A program made the position numbers and the translations under genes. Below the pieces are notes generated by a model, which worked only from the letters and a program-made list of their open reading frames with translations, searched no databases and was not told the origin of the DNA. A DNA stretch of 64,000 bases from Streptomyces sp. NBC_01428 (GTDB taxonomy: Bacteria; Actinomycetota; Actinomycetes; Streptomycetales; Streptomycetaceae), in the NCBI RefSeq assembly GCF_036231965.1, contig NZ_CP109499.1:1674001-1738000 (forward strand), given 5' to 3'. Position 1 is the stretch's first letter. Each line of letters begins with the position of its first letter. Positions 9,060 to 17,997 of the stretch are shown here, in pieces.

Positions 9060-10608
9060 CCCGGCCTCCCCCGCCGCTCCCGGGGGCCTGGGGGGTGTCC
9101 CCCGCGGCGGTGCCGTTGCCATGGTCCACTCCTTCGATGGAGGCGATCAGCTCGTGGTCGCGCCAGCCCGCCGGATGCTCGGCGACGACACGGCCGTGGA
9201 AGAGGACGAGGACGCGGTCGCAGCGGCGCAGGTCGTCGAGTTCGTCGGAGACGACCAGCACGGCGGTGCCGTCCTCACGGGCGCTGTCCATCCGGGACAG
9301 CAGGGACTCCTTGGACTTCACGTCGACGCCCGCGGTCGGGTTGATCAGTACGAGCAGGCGCGGGTCCGAGGCGAGCGCGCGGGCCATGACGACCTTCTGC
9401 GCGTTGCCGCCCGAGAGGTCGGAGACCGGCTGCTCGGGCCCCTCGGTGTGGATGCCGAGGCGTTCGATGAGCCCGGCGGCGAAGCCGCGTCTGCGGCCGG
9501 TGCCGATGAACCCGCGGCGGCCCAGCCGGTCCAGGACGCTCAGGGTGACGTTGTCACCGACGCTCATCCCGGGCACCAGGCCCTGCTCGTGCCGGTCCCG
9601 CGGAACGCAGCCGACGCCGGCCTTCAGCGCGGCGGCCACGTCACCGAACGGGAGCCGCTCGCCGTCCAGCCGGGCGCTGCCGCCGGTGGGGGTGTGCAGT
9701 CCGGCGAAGGACTCGGCCAGCTCGGTCTTGCCGCTGCCGCTGGAGCCGGCGAGCCCGACGACCTCGCCCCGGCGGACGGTCAGGTCGATCCGCTCGTACG
9801 CCGGGGAGGTGAGTCCCGTGCTGTCCAGGACCACGGGTGCGTCCTCGTCAGACTCCCTTGGTTCGACGGCCAGTTCGGCGATCGACTCCCCCGCCATGGC
9901 CTCGATCAGCGCGGGGCGCGGGAGGTCGGCGACCGGCGCGGTGGTGATCCAGCGGGCGTCCCGCAGGACCGTGACCGTCTGGCAGACCTCGTACACCTCC
10001 TGGAGGTGGTGCGAGATGAACAGGAAGGTGACGCCGGATTCCTGGAGCCCCCGCATCCGGGTGAAGAGCCGCTCGATCTCCCGGCTGTCGAGCTGGGCGG
10101 TGGGTTCGTCCAGCACGATGAACCGGGCGCCGAAGGAGAGCGCCCGTGCGATCTCGACCATCTGCCGGTCCTCGACCTTGAGGTCCGCGGTGCGGGCGTC
10201 CGGGTCGACGCGCACGTCCCAGGTCTCCAGCAGCCGCGCCGCCTCGGACCGGAGCCGGCGCCAGCTGATGAAGCCGCCCCGGCCCGCCGGCTGCCGGTTG
10301 ATGAAGAGGTTCTCGGCGACCGTCAACTCCGGTACGACGGTGGGTTTCTGGTAGACGCAGGCCACCTTGCGCCGCCAGGCGTCACGGTCGGCGAGCGCGG
10401 GTGCGGGCCGGCCGCCGAAGCTGATCGTCCCCTCGTCGGGTGCCTGGAGGCCGGTGAGCAGGGTGACGAGGGTGGACTTGCCGGCGCCGTTGCGGCCGAC
10501 CAGGGCATGGGACTCGCCGGGGAACACGGCGAGTCGACCGTCTCGGAGAGCGACGGTGGGACCGTACCGCTTGGTGATCCCCCGCGCCTCGACCAGTGGA
10601 GTGCTCAT
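9052..10608 (-). CDS. Sugar ABC transporter ATP-binding protein, two fused NBDs (CUT2)
   Basis: 518 residues with two ABC domains. The first has Walker A GRNGAGKST (about residue 38) and Walker B FIVLDEPTAQLD. The second has Walker A-like GSSGSGKTE and the signature LSGGNAQKV, with VLINPTAGVD as the degenerate Walker B. As in RbsA/MglA/XylG one half is more canonical than the other. It energises import with the permease and binding protein. The ATG overlaps the binding-protein stop as ATGA. The C-terminus has a disordered Gly/Pro/Asp tail. Confidence 0.9.
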   Translation of the reverse strand: MSTPLVEARGITKRYGPTVALRDGRLAVFPGESHALVGRNGAGKSTLVTLLTGLQAPDEGTISFGGRPAPALADRDAWRRKVACVYQKPTVVPELTVAENLFINRQPAGRGGFISWRRLRSEAARLLETWDVRVDPDARTADLKVEDRQMVEIARALSFGARFIVLDEPTAQLDSREIERLFTRMRGLQESGVTFLFISHHLQEVYEVCQTVTVLRDARWITTAPVADLPRPALIEAMAGESIAELAVEPRESDEDAPVVLDSTGLTSPAYERIDLTVRRGEVVGLAGSSGSGKTELAESFAGLHTPTGGSARLDGERLPFGDVAAALKAGVGCVPRDRHEQGLVPGMSVGDNVTLSVLDRLGRRGFIGTGRRRGFAAGLIERLGIHTEGPEQPVSDLSGGNAQKVVMARALASDPRLLVLINPTAGVDVKSKESLLSRMDSAREDGTAVLVVSDELDDLRRCDRVLVLFHGRVVAEHPAGWRDHELIASIEGVDHGNGTAAGDTPQAPGSGGGGRDD

Positions 10609-11681
10609 TTGACCGTGTTGCCCCAGAGCCCCGGATCGTCCACGTTCTCCTTGGTGACGAGCGGCGCGGGCAGCTGGTCCTCCAGGATGCCGCCGGGCAG
10701 CTTCACGATCTCGGAGTCGTGGTCGGTCGGACCGGGCTTGAACGTCTTCCCCTGCATCGCGGCCTTGATGTAGTACATGCCGTACTTGGCGTAGGCGTCG
10801 GCCGGCTGGGAGACGGTGGCGTCGATCTCACCCTTGCGGATGGCGTCGAACTCCTGCGGGATGCCGTCGTTCGAGACGATGGCGATGTGCCCGGCGGCGC
10901 CCGCCTTCTTCAGCATGCCCTTGGACTTGAGGGTCTGCAGGGTGGGCGCGAGGTAGACACCGCCCGCCTGCATGTAGATGCCCTTGATGTCGGGATTGGC
11001 GTTCAGCAGCGTGTCGAGCTTGGAGGCCGCGGTGTCCGACTCCCACTTGGCGGGGATCTCCAGGACCTTCAGCTTCGGGAAGTTCTTCCGGACGCAGGCA
11101 CGGAACGCCTCGGAGCGGTCACGGCCGTTGACGGACGCGAGGTCGCCCATGATCTGCACGACCTTGCCGGAGCCGATCTGCTTGCCGAGGTACTGGCAGG
11201 CCTTCTCGCCGTACGCCACGTTGTCGGCGCGGACGACCATGGCGACCTTGCCCTTCTCGGGCGCCACGTCGACGGCGACCACGGGGACGCCCTTGCGCTC
11301 GGCCTGGTCCAGGCCCGCGGCGATCGCGGCGCTGTCGAGGGGCGCGACCACCAGACCCTTGACGCCCTGGTTGAGCTGGTTGTTGATGTCGGTGATCTGC
11401 TGCGAGGGGTCGCTGTTGGAGTTGACGGTCTTGAGCGCGTCCACTCCCTGCGACGTCGCCATCTTCGGCACGTAGTCGTTGTACGACTGCCAGAACGGTG
11501 ACGTCAGCAGGGGCAGGATCACCCCCACCTTGCCGCCTCCGTCACCCTTTCCGCCGCCCGAGGCGACGTCGTCCTTCGTGCTGCCGCACGCCGCGAGAGC
11601 GAGGGTCGCGCAGGCGGCCACCGCCGCCGCGCACACCGTCCGCGACGGGATTCGCCTGTTCCGCACAGTTCTGCCGGCCAT
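10605..11681 (-). CDS. Sugar ABC transporter substrate-binding lipoprotein (RbsB-like)
   Basis: 358 residues and first gene of the fucose-type operon. The signal peptide ends in lipobox LAAC (Cys32), followed by a Gly/Lys/Asp linker and then the periplasmic-binding-protein fold (VGVILPLLTSPFWQSYNDYV, GLVVAPLDSAA, GVPVVAVDVAPEKG, HIAIVSNDGIPQEFDAI). It is the extracellular receptor for the CUT2 importer. The ATG at 11681 is chosen because it gives a proper signal peptide and GAGGAG lies 7 nt upstream. Transcription starts from the intergenic region shared with the GntR regulator, which contains the candidate operators. Confidence 0.9.
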   Translation of the reverse strand: MAGRTVRNRRIPSRTVCAAAVAACATLALAACGSTKDDVASGGGKGDGGGKVGVILPLLTSPFWQSYNDYVPKMATSQGVDALKTVNSNSDPSQQITDINNQLNQGVKGLVVAPLDSAAIAAGLDQAERKGVPVVAVDVAPEKGKVAMVVRADNVAYGEKACQYLGKQIGSGKVVQIMGDLASVNGRDRSEAFRACVRKNFPKLKVLEIPAKWESDTAASKLDTLLNANPDIKGIYMQAGGVYLAPTLQTLKSKGMLKKAGAAGHIAIVSNDGIPQEFDAIRKGEIDATVSQPADAYAKYGMYYIKAAMQGKTFKPGPTDHDSEIVKLPGGILEDQLPAPLVTKENVDDPGLWGNTVK

Positions 11682-11754
11682 CTGACGGCTCCTCATTGAG
11701 CGTGATCGAGCAGGACGGGTGGCCGGAGGTCCCTCTACCGACCGGGACGAATAT

Positions 11755-11831
11755 TTATCAGACCACTTCGGGCCTCCGACACCCTCTGGAGCCAACTATT
11801 CGTAGTTTCCGGCCATAGTGGTCTGACCACT
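11755..11831. promoter_or_regulatory. Candidate GntR/FCD operators between fucose operon and its regulator
   Basis: A perfect 15-bp palindrome AGTGGTC-T-GACCACT lies at 11817-11831. Its core TGGTCTGACCA fits the FadR/FCD-subfamily consensus TnGTnnnACnA exactly. A second site, TTATCAGACCA at 11755-11765, differs from the consensus at one position and is followed by the same CTTCGG flank. The centres are 64 bp apart, about six helical turns, so a looped or doubly bound repressor would be on one face. The sites lie between the divergent starts at 11681 and 11876 and would control both directions. Seen in sequence; binding is inferred. Confidence 0.7.
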
Positions 11832-11875
11832 TCGGTCGTTAGACTGCGGCGCACCCGGCAACAGGAGGAAGTGGC

Positions 11876-12610
11876 GTGGACGAGAGCCAGCCCGTCGGGG
11901 CGGAGTCCGGCAAGGACCCCGCCCCGCCGAAGGGCACCGTGACGCAGCGCGCCATCGAGCAGATCAAGGCGTTGATCCGGGAGGGCCGGCTGGAGCCGGG
12001 GCAGCGGCTGCCGACCGAACGGGACCTGGCGTCCCAGCTGGGCATCTCCCGCAGTTCGATGCGCGAGGCGATCCGGGCGCTCACGGTCCTCGGCGTACTG
12101 GAGGCCCGGCACGGATCGGGCATCTACGTGACGCAGCTGGAGGCGGGTGACCTGTTGGAGACGTTCGGCGTGGTGGCCGATCTCTCCCGTGGCCACCAGC
12201 TCGTCGAACTGCTGGAGCTGCGCCGCATCCTGGAGTCGACGGCCACCGCGATGGCCGCCGCGCGGATCACCCCGGACCAACTCGCCGAGGTCGACAAACA
12301 GTTGACGGCGATGAACGCGACGGACGATCCGGAGCAGATCCTCGCCCACGATCTCGCCTTCCACCGCGAGATCGTCGCCGCCGCGGGCAACGAGACGATG
12401 ACCGCCATCCTGGACGGGCTCTCCTCCCGCACGTTCCGCGCCCGTGTCTGGCGTGGCTACCAGGAGGAGGGCGCCTTCGACCGCACCCGGCGCGAGCACG
12501 CGGCGATCCTGCGCGCGCTGGTGGCACGCGATCCCGACGCGGCACGGGCGGCGGCCGCCGCACACGTCGGCGAGGTCGAGCAGTGGCTCCGGTCGCAGCT
12601 CGCGCCGTAG
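11876..12610 (+). CDS. FadR/FCD-family GntR transcriptional regulator
   Basis: 244 residues. The winged helix-turn-helix spans about residues 20-85 (LEPGQRLPTERDLASQLGISRSSMREAIRALTVLGVLEARHGSGIYV). The all-helical FCD ligand domain follows, with metal or ligand residues in HDLAFHREIV and the RREHAAIL helix. It is probably the ligand-responsive repressor of the divergent sugar operon. The GTG start is 7 nt after AGGAGG. The palindrome 45-59 bp upstream of its start implies autoregulation. Sugar acids such as L-fuconate are typical effectors for this subfamily in sugar operons, but the ligand here is not determined. Confidence 0.9.
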   Translation: MDESQPVGAESGKDPAPPKGTVTQRAIEQIKALIREGRLEPGQRLPTERDLASQLGISRSSMREAIRALTVLGVLEARHGSGIYVTQLEAGDLLETFGVVADLSRGHQLVELLELRRILESTATAMAAARITPDQLAEVDKQLTAMNATDDPEQILAHDLAFHREIVAAAGNETMTAILDGLSSRTFRARVWRGYQEEGAFDRTRREHAAILRALVARDPDAARAAAAAHVGEVEQWLRSQLAP

Positions 12611-12896
12611 CTCCGGCCCACCACGTATCACCGGTTCGGCAGGTTCCGCCGGTTCCACCGGCAACGGACACCGCGTGCAGTCGCCGGCGCGTGAGGGTGC
12701 CGACCCTGCCGGCCCGTTCACCGTCCGACGGGTCGTGCCGCGAGGAACTCATCCGCGCGCGCCCCTCCGGCAGGGCCGGACCGCCGGGCGCCGTCCCGGA
12801 TGCCGCCGGCGCCGCCCGGCGAGCCTCCACACGAGCCGGGGCGGCGAGCCGACGTCGCGGACCGACCGTGGTGGGGCCGGTCCGGGACGTCGGGCC

Positions 12897-15800
12897 TCAG
12901 GCCCGCTTCAGCCGGAGCGTCACCAGCTCGAACGGCCGCAGGGACACCCGCAGACGGCTCCCGTCCCGCTCGGGTTCCGTCGCGTCGGCGAGCGGCCGCT
13001 CCAGCAGGTCCGTGACCGTGACGTCGTCGAACGCGAAGCCCACGGTCAGGGTGGCCCGCGACCGGCCACCACGCGACTCGTGGAACCGCACGATCACGTC
13101 ACCGCTCTCGTCGTCGGCCAGCTTGACCGCCGTCACCACGACCGCGTCCTGTCCGACACCGACCAGCGGCAGGACCTCCTGCGAGCCGGAGCCCGCCAGC
13201 CGCCGCTCCGGCAGGTTGATGCGCCAGCCCTCGCGCACCGCGTCACCGATCGCCGCGCCCGGCACGAGGGCGTGCCGGAACCGGTGGATGCCCTGGTCGG
13301 TCTCCGGGTCGGGGAAGCGCGGCGCGCGCAGCAGCGAGACCCGGACGGTGGTCGTCGTACCGGAGTCGCTGTCCCGGACGGCGCGGGTGACGTCATGGCC
13401 GTACGTCGAGTCGTTGACCAGGGCGACGCCCCACCCCGGTTCCTCGATGTGCACGAAGCGGTGGTTGCAGGCCTCGAACTTGGCCGCCTCCCATGAGGTG
13501 TTGGTGTGGGTGGGCCGGTAGAAGTGCCCGAACTGGGTCTCCGACGCGTACCGTTCGGCGTGCACGTCGAGCGGGAAGGCGAGCTTCAGGAACTTCTCCG
13601 TCTCGTGCCAGTCGACCTCGGTGTCGATGTCCAGGCGCTGTTCGCCGGGCGACAGCGAGAGCACCTGCGTGACCTTCGAGGTGCCGAAGGAGCGGACGAT
13701 CCGCACCGAGACGCCGTCCTCGCCCGGGGCGACCTCGTCGGCGTCCACCAGATCGGTGACCGTGTTCCGGTAGAACTCGTCGACGTCCCAGGCGTCCCAC
13801 ATGTTCGGGAAGTCGGGATGGAGTTGCAGCAGGTTCGCCGCCCGCCCCGGTGCGACGGTCTCCCGGTCGGCGGACAGGTCGAACGCCGACACGACGAGTC
13901 CCTGCGCGTCGATCTCCACGCGCAGCACGCCGTTGTCCAGGACGTAGCCGCCGTCCACGCGCGGTGCCAGAGCCGTCTCGCCGAGCACCGCCGGTGTCCG
14001 TGCGCCACCGGCGGGGACCCCGTCGCGGGCGTGCGGCGCCGAGTTGAAGACCAGGGGCGCCGAGCCCTCGCCCGCCAGCGCCCGCTGGGCCGCGCCGATG
14101 ACGGCCTCCAGCTCGGCCGCGACCCGCTCGTAGGTGCGGCGGGCCTCGCGGTGCACCCAGGCGATGGACGAGCCGGGCAGGATGTCGTGGAACTGGTGGA
14201 GCAGGACCGTCTTCCAGATGCGGTCCAACTCCTCGTACGGGTAGGTGAACCCGGTACGGACGGCGGCGGTGGCGGCCCAGAGCTCGGCCTCGCGCAGGAG
14301 GTGTTCGCTGCGCCGGTTGCCCTGCTTGGTCTTCGCCTGGCTGGTGAGGGTGGCGCGGTGCAGTTCGAGGTACAGCTCGCCGACCCAGACGGGTGCGTCG
14401 GGGTACTCCGCCTCGGCCTTGCGGAAGAAGTCCTCGGGGGTCTCCCAGGTGACGGTCGCGGAGCCTTCCAGGTCGCGCAGGCGGCCCGCCTTGGCGATCA
14501 TCTCGCGGGTGGTGCCCCCGCCGCCGTCGCCCCAGCCGGTCGGGGCGAGGGAGTGCCGGGCGGCGCCCTTGTCCTTGAAGTTGCTCGCCGCGTGGGCGAT
14601 CTCCCGCCCGTTCATGGAGCAGTTGTAGGTGTCGACGGGCGGGAAGTGGGTGAAGATCCGGGTGCCGTCGATGCCCTCCCAGCGGAAGGTGTGGTGCGGG
14701 AACTTGTTGGTCTGCGACCAGGAGATCTTCTGCGTGAGCAGCCACTTGGACCCGGCCGCCTTGATGATCTGCGGCAGTCCTGCGGCGAAGCCGAAGGTGT
14801 CGGGCAGCCACGCCTCGTCGTTCTCGACGCCGAACTCGTCGAGGAAGAACCGCTTGCCGTGCACGAACTGACGGGCCATCGCCTCGGAGCCCGGCATGTT
14901 GGTGTCGGACTCGACCCACATGCCGCCCGCGGGCACGAACCGTCCGTCGGCGACGGCCTTCTTCACGCGGGCCCACACCTCGGGCCGGTGCTCCTTCACC
15001 CAGGCCCACTGCTGGGCCTGCGACATGGCGAAGACGAAGTCGGGTTCGTCCTCGATGAGGGCGGTCATGTTGGAGGTCGTGCGGGCCACCTTGCGCACGG
15101 TCTCGCGGAGCGGCCACAGCCACGCCGAGTCGATGTGCGCGTGTCCGACGGCGCTGATCCGGTGGGCCGACGGCACGGCGGGGGCGGCCAGGACGTCCTG
15201 GAGCAGCGAACGGGCCTGTTCCGCCGTCCCGTTGACGTCCTGGAGGTCCACGGCGTCCAGGGCGCGCTCCACGGCGCGCAGGATGTCCCAGCGGCGCGGG
15301 GACTCCACGGGCAGTTCGGCCATCAGCTCGCCGAGGACCTCCAGGTCGATGACGAGGTTCCACACCTCCTCGTCGAGGACGGCGAGGTCCATGCGGGCGA
15401 GCGTGTACTGCGGCTCGCTGCCGGCCGTCTCCTTGTCGCCGAGCTGGGTGGGCCGGAAGGGGTGGTAGTCGAGGATGACCGGGTTGGAGGCCGCCTCGAC
15501 GCGCAGGTCGACGTACTCGCCGCCCTCGGCCGGGGCGGCGACCCGCACCCACTGGTTGCGCGGGTTGAGGCCCTTCACGGGGCTGCCGTCGGGCCGGTAC
15601 ACGAGCCCCTCGCACTGGAAGCCGGGCATGTTCTCGTCGAACCCGAGGTCGAGGAGGGCCTCGACGGTCCGGCCGGCCCAGGCCTCGGGCACGGTCCCGG
15701 TGACCCGGAACCAGCTGGTGCCCCACGGAGCACCCCAGCGCGCGCCCACCTCGATCGGTTCCGTCGGGGCGGCGAGGCCCTCCTCGACGGGCACGGGTTC

Positions 15801-15920
15801 ACCGGGCGCGTTCCAGACCGCCACCTCCAGCGGAACGGACTCGGGGTACACGGCCGGACGGATGCGTTCGTCCAGGACGCGCTTGAGGCGGGACTCGACC
15901 AGGGTGCGGTCGTCATGCAT
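12897..15920 (-). CDS. GH38 alpha-mannosidase
   Basis: 1007 residues, full length for the bacterial/yeast-vacuolar GH38 group. An N-terminal beta domain precedes the catalytic barrel, which contains the zinc-site motif GHAHIDSAWLWP (from His260) and the nucleophile motif LPDTFGF (Asp374). A three-helix bundle and large C-terminal beta domains follow. It has no signal peptide, so it acts in the cytosol on imported mannosides. It is the last gene of the ABC-GH operon, 33 bp after GH85. The ATG at 15920 is 7 nt from GGAG. It probably removes alpha-linked mannose from N-glycan-derived oligosaccharides. The stop codon sits in a short inverted repeat (GGGCCT/AGGCCC). Confidence 0.92.
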   Translation of the reverse strand: MHDDRTLVESRLKRVLDERIRPAVYPESVPLEVAVWNAPGEPVPVEEGLAAPTEPIEVGARWGAPWGTSWFRVTGTVPEAWAGRTVEALLDLGFDENMPGFQCEGLVYRPDGSPVKGLNPRNQWVRVAAPAEGGEYVDLRVEAASNPVILDYHPFRPTQLGDKETAGSEPQYTLARMDLAVLDEEVWNLVIDLEVLGELMAELPVESPRRWDILRAVERALDAVDLQDVNGTAEQARSLLQDVLAAPAVPSAHRISAVGHAHIDSAWLWPLRETVRKVARTTSNMTALIEDEPDFVFAMSQAQQWAWVKEHRPEVWARVKKAVADGRFVPAGGMWVESDTNMPGSEAMARQFVHGKRFFLDEFGVENDEAWLPDTFGFAAGLPQIIKAAGSKWLLTQKISWSQTNKFPHHTFRWEGIDGTRIFTHFPPVDTYNCSMNGREIAHAASNFKDKGAARHSLAPTGWGDGGGGTTREMIAKAGRLRDLEGSATVTWETPEDFFRKAEAEYPDAPVWVGELYLELHRATLTSQAKTKQGNRRSEHLLREAELWAATAAVRTGFTYPYEELDRIWKTVLLHQFHDILPGSSIAWVHREARRTYERVAAELEAVIGAAQRALAGEGSAPLVFNSAPHARDGVPAGGARTPAVLGETALAPRVDGGYVLDNGVLRVEIDAQGLVVSAFDLSADRETVAPGRAANLLQLHPDFPNMWDAWDVDEFYRNTVTDLVDADEVAPGEDGVSVRIVRSFGTSKVTQVLSLSPGEQRLDIDTEVDWHETEKFLKLAFPLDVHAERYASETQFGHFYRPTHTNTSWEAAKFEACNHRFVHIEEPGWGVALVNDSTYGHDVTRAVRDSDSGTTTTVRVSLLRAPRFPDPETDQGIHRFRHALVPGAAIGDAVREGWRINLPERRLAGSGSQEVLPLVGVGQDAVVVTAVKLADDESGDVIVRFHESRGGRSRATLTVGFAFDDVTVTDLLERPLADATEPERDGSRLRVSLRPFELVTLRLKRA

Positions 15921-15953
15921 GTGAGTGCTCCGTGGGGTATGGGATGCGGGTTG

Positions 15954-17954
15954 TTACCAGGTGTGCGTGGTCGTGGCGGGTGTGGAGACGCTGAACAGTT
16001 CCCCCACTGAGCGCAGTTCGAATCGTGCGGCCGCTTCTCCCTGTTCGGGGGCGAGCCCCGCGACGTGGAAGGCACGCTGGCAGGTACCGCCCAGGAAGCG
16101 GCGCGTGCCGTCGGGGAGGATCCGGTGCAGCTCGTAGTGGCGCACCGGTCCGGGAGCGGGCTGCCACCCGAGGCGCAGGTCGCCGCCTTCGGCGTCGGTG
16201 ACACGGAGGCCGGTGGGCGCGTCCGGGGTCTCGGCGGCGTTCCGGACCGCGAGTCCGCCGAGCCGCCAGCGCACCGGACCCCCGGTCCCGGTCAGCCGGA
16301 CACCGAGGGCACGGACGGTCCCCGTCAGCCCGGACAGGGACACGGTCGAGGTCTGCCAGCCGCTGCCCGAGGAGACCGGGAGATGGGTGTACGGGGGTGC
16401 CGCGCCGGGCGCCGCGGGGTCGTCCGTGGCGACCGCCAGCTCCAGGGAGACCTCGCCGGCGTCCGTGCGGTGCGTCAGTTCGACGACGGTGTCCTCGCCG
16501 AGCGGGAGCCGGGTCGCGTAGAGGTCCAGGGTGGCCGGGGCGTCCAGGTCGCCGGAGACGAGGACGCTGCTGCCGCCGCGCCAGGCGTCCGCGAAGTCGA
16601 AGGTCACCGAGGGGCGTCGGCCGCCGGTGCGGACCACCCAGCGGCGGGAGGGCAGCCGGTCCTGGAGGCCGAGATGGTTCCAGGCGGTGTCTCCGGTCGC
16701 CTCGCCGCCCTCGTACCACTTCAGTCCGTGGCCGGTGTTGAAGACGGTCGCGAACGGGAGGGAGGTGACGGTGGAGCGGTCGGCGAGGAAGAGCGCGGGC
16801 GCACGCCAGCGGGCCGTGGTGTCGGGCCGCGCGGGGTCGAGGGAGGCGCCGGTCCAGAAGGCGTCGTCGGCCGCGTGGAAGTCGCCGGGGCCACGGCCGG
16901 CGGGCAGGTGGTTGCGCGTCCACTCCGGCCGGTAGTAGCCGATGGAGGTGACGTGCGCCTTCGTGGCGGGGACGACGGCGTCCCAGTTCACGGAGGCGTC
17001 GGTGCCGTTCGCCTCGACGTCGACGCCCGCCCACAACGCGTAGCGGTCGCGCCCCAGTTGTTCGGCCGTCGTCCCGGACGTGGCCAGAGCGCCGGAGGTC
17101 CAGCGGAAGTCGAGGAACAGGGAGTCGGCCGCCTGGAAGAACGCCTTGTTCCGGTCGTTCAGCGCGCCCTGCCAGCTGACCGAGCCGTTCACGGTCATCG
17201 CGTCGTACCAGGTGACGCGCTGCCCCCTGGCCGCGCCGAGCGCCTTCAGCTCGCCGAGGAAGCCGAGCATGTCGGTGGCGAGGGCCGGATCGCCGCCGCC
17301 CGTCTCGGCGTTGACGAACCAGCCGTCGAACCCGTAGGCCGCGGCGACGGCGACGAGTTGCGCCGCGAGCGGGTACCGTCCCTCGGCGTCCTTCCGCACG
17401 AGGTCGCGGGTCCACCGCAGTTGACCGCCGTACGCGGCGGGCGGCAGGAACACGTTGCCGAGGACGGGGACGCCGTGCCGGTGCGCGGCGTCCACGATCG
17501 GCGCGTTCGGCGCGAGGATCAGCCCCTCGCCCGACGAGCCGCCCCAGAAGACGAGTTCGTCGAGGTAGGACCAGTGGGTCAGCGCGTAGTAGTCGGCGGT
17601 GGCGGCGCCCTGCGACGAGTTCTGGGCCGTCGGGCCGAAGGAGACGAGCGACTGGACGCGGGCCTGCCCGGAGCGTGCCGTGGTGTTGGCCGGGACGGGG
17701 GTGAAGCGGTCCGCCAGCGGCACGGCGGAGGCGTTGAACGCCAGGTCGGCGTCGGTGTCGGCACGCCACGACGCCAGGCTGCGCCAGGTGATGCCGGCGC
17801 CGGGGGTGCCCGCGGGCAGTGAGTCGGGGTACCAGTAGGAGGCGTACGGCTGGAGGTCCCGGGCCGCGGCGGCGGCCGTGCCGGACACGCCGGGCACGAG
17901 TCCGGCGGCGGCTCCCGCTCCGGCGAGCAGGACGGTTCGTCTGCTGAGGTTCAC
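15954..17954 (-). CDS. Secreted GH85 endo-beta-N-acetylglucosaminidase
   Basis: 666 residues. A twin-arginine type leader (LSRRTVLLAGAGAAAG, cleavage near an Ala-rich stretch at residues 27-31) directs export. The GH85 catalytic strand GFDGWFVNAETGGG carries the Asn215/Glu217 pair expected for substrate-assisted cleavage of the chitobiose core of N-glycans. A beta-sandwich carbohydrate-binding-like region and a fibronectin-III-like C-terminus (about residues 555-660, APTGLRVTDAEGGDLRLGWQPAPG) follow. It would release N-glycans from glycoproteins outside the cell, leaving one GlcNAc on the protein. It lies between the GH5-like and GH38 genes of the same operon. Confidence 0.9.
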   Translation of the reverse strand: MNLSRRTVLLAGAGAAAGLVPGVSGTAAAAARDLQPYASYWYPDSLPAGTPGAGITWRSLASWRADTDADLAFNASAVPLADRFTPVPANTTARSGQARVQSLVSFGPTAQNSSQGAATADYYALTHWSYLDELVFWGGSSGEGLILAPNAPIVDAAHRHGVPVLGNVFLPPAAYGGQLRWTRDLVRKDAEGRYPLAAQLVAVAAAYGFDGWFVNAETGGGDPALATDMLGFLGELKALGAARGQRVTWYDAMTVNGSVSWQGALNDRNKAFFQAADSLFLDFRWTSGALATSGTTAEQLGRDRYALWAGVDVEANGTDASVNWDAVVPATKAHVTSIGYYRPEWTRNHLPAGRGPGDFHAADDAFWTGASLDPARPDTTARWRAPALFLADRSTVTSLPFATVFNTGHGLKWYEGGEATGDTAWNHLGLQDRLPSRRWVVRTGGRRPSVTFDFADAWRGGSSVLVSGDLDAPATLDLYATRLPLGEDTVVELTHRTDAGEVSLELAVATDDPAAPGAAPPYTHLPVSSGSGWQTSTVSLSGLTGTVRALGVRLTGTGGPVRWRLGGLAVRNAAETPDAPTGLRVTDAEGGDLRLGWQPAPGPVRHYELHRILPDGTRRFLGGTCQRAFHVAGLAPEQGEAAARFELRSVGELFSVSTPATTTHTW

Positions 17955-17997
17955 GATGTGCTCCGTAGCGTGTGGGGAACGGATTACGGTGCTCGGC

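Noticed and set aside
13393..15726. Long alternative frame (777 codons) within the GH38 gene
   Set aside because: It is Arg/Pro/Gly-rich, has no motif and overlaps a full-length GH38 enzyme with intact active-site residues.
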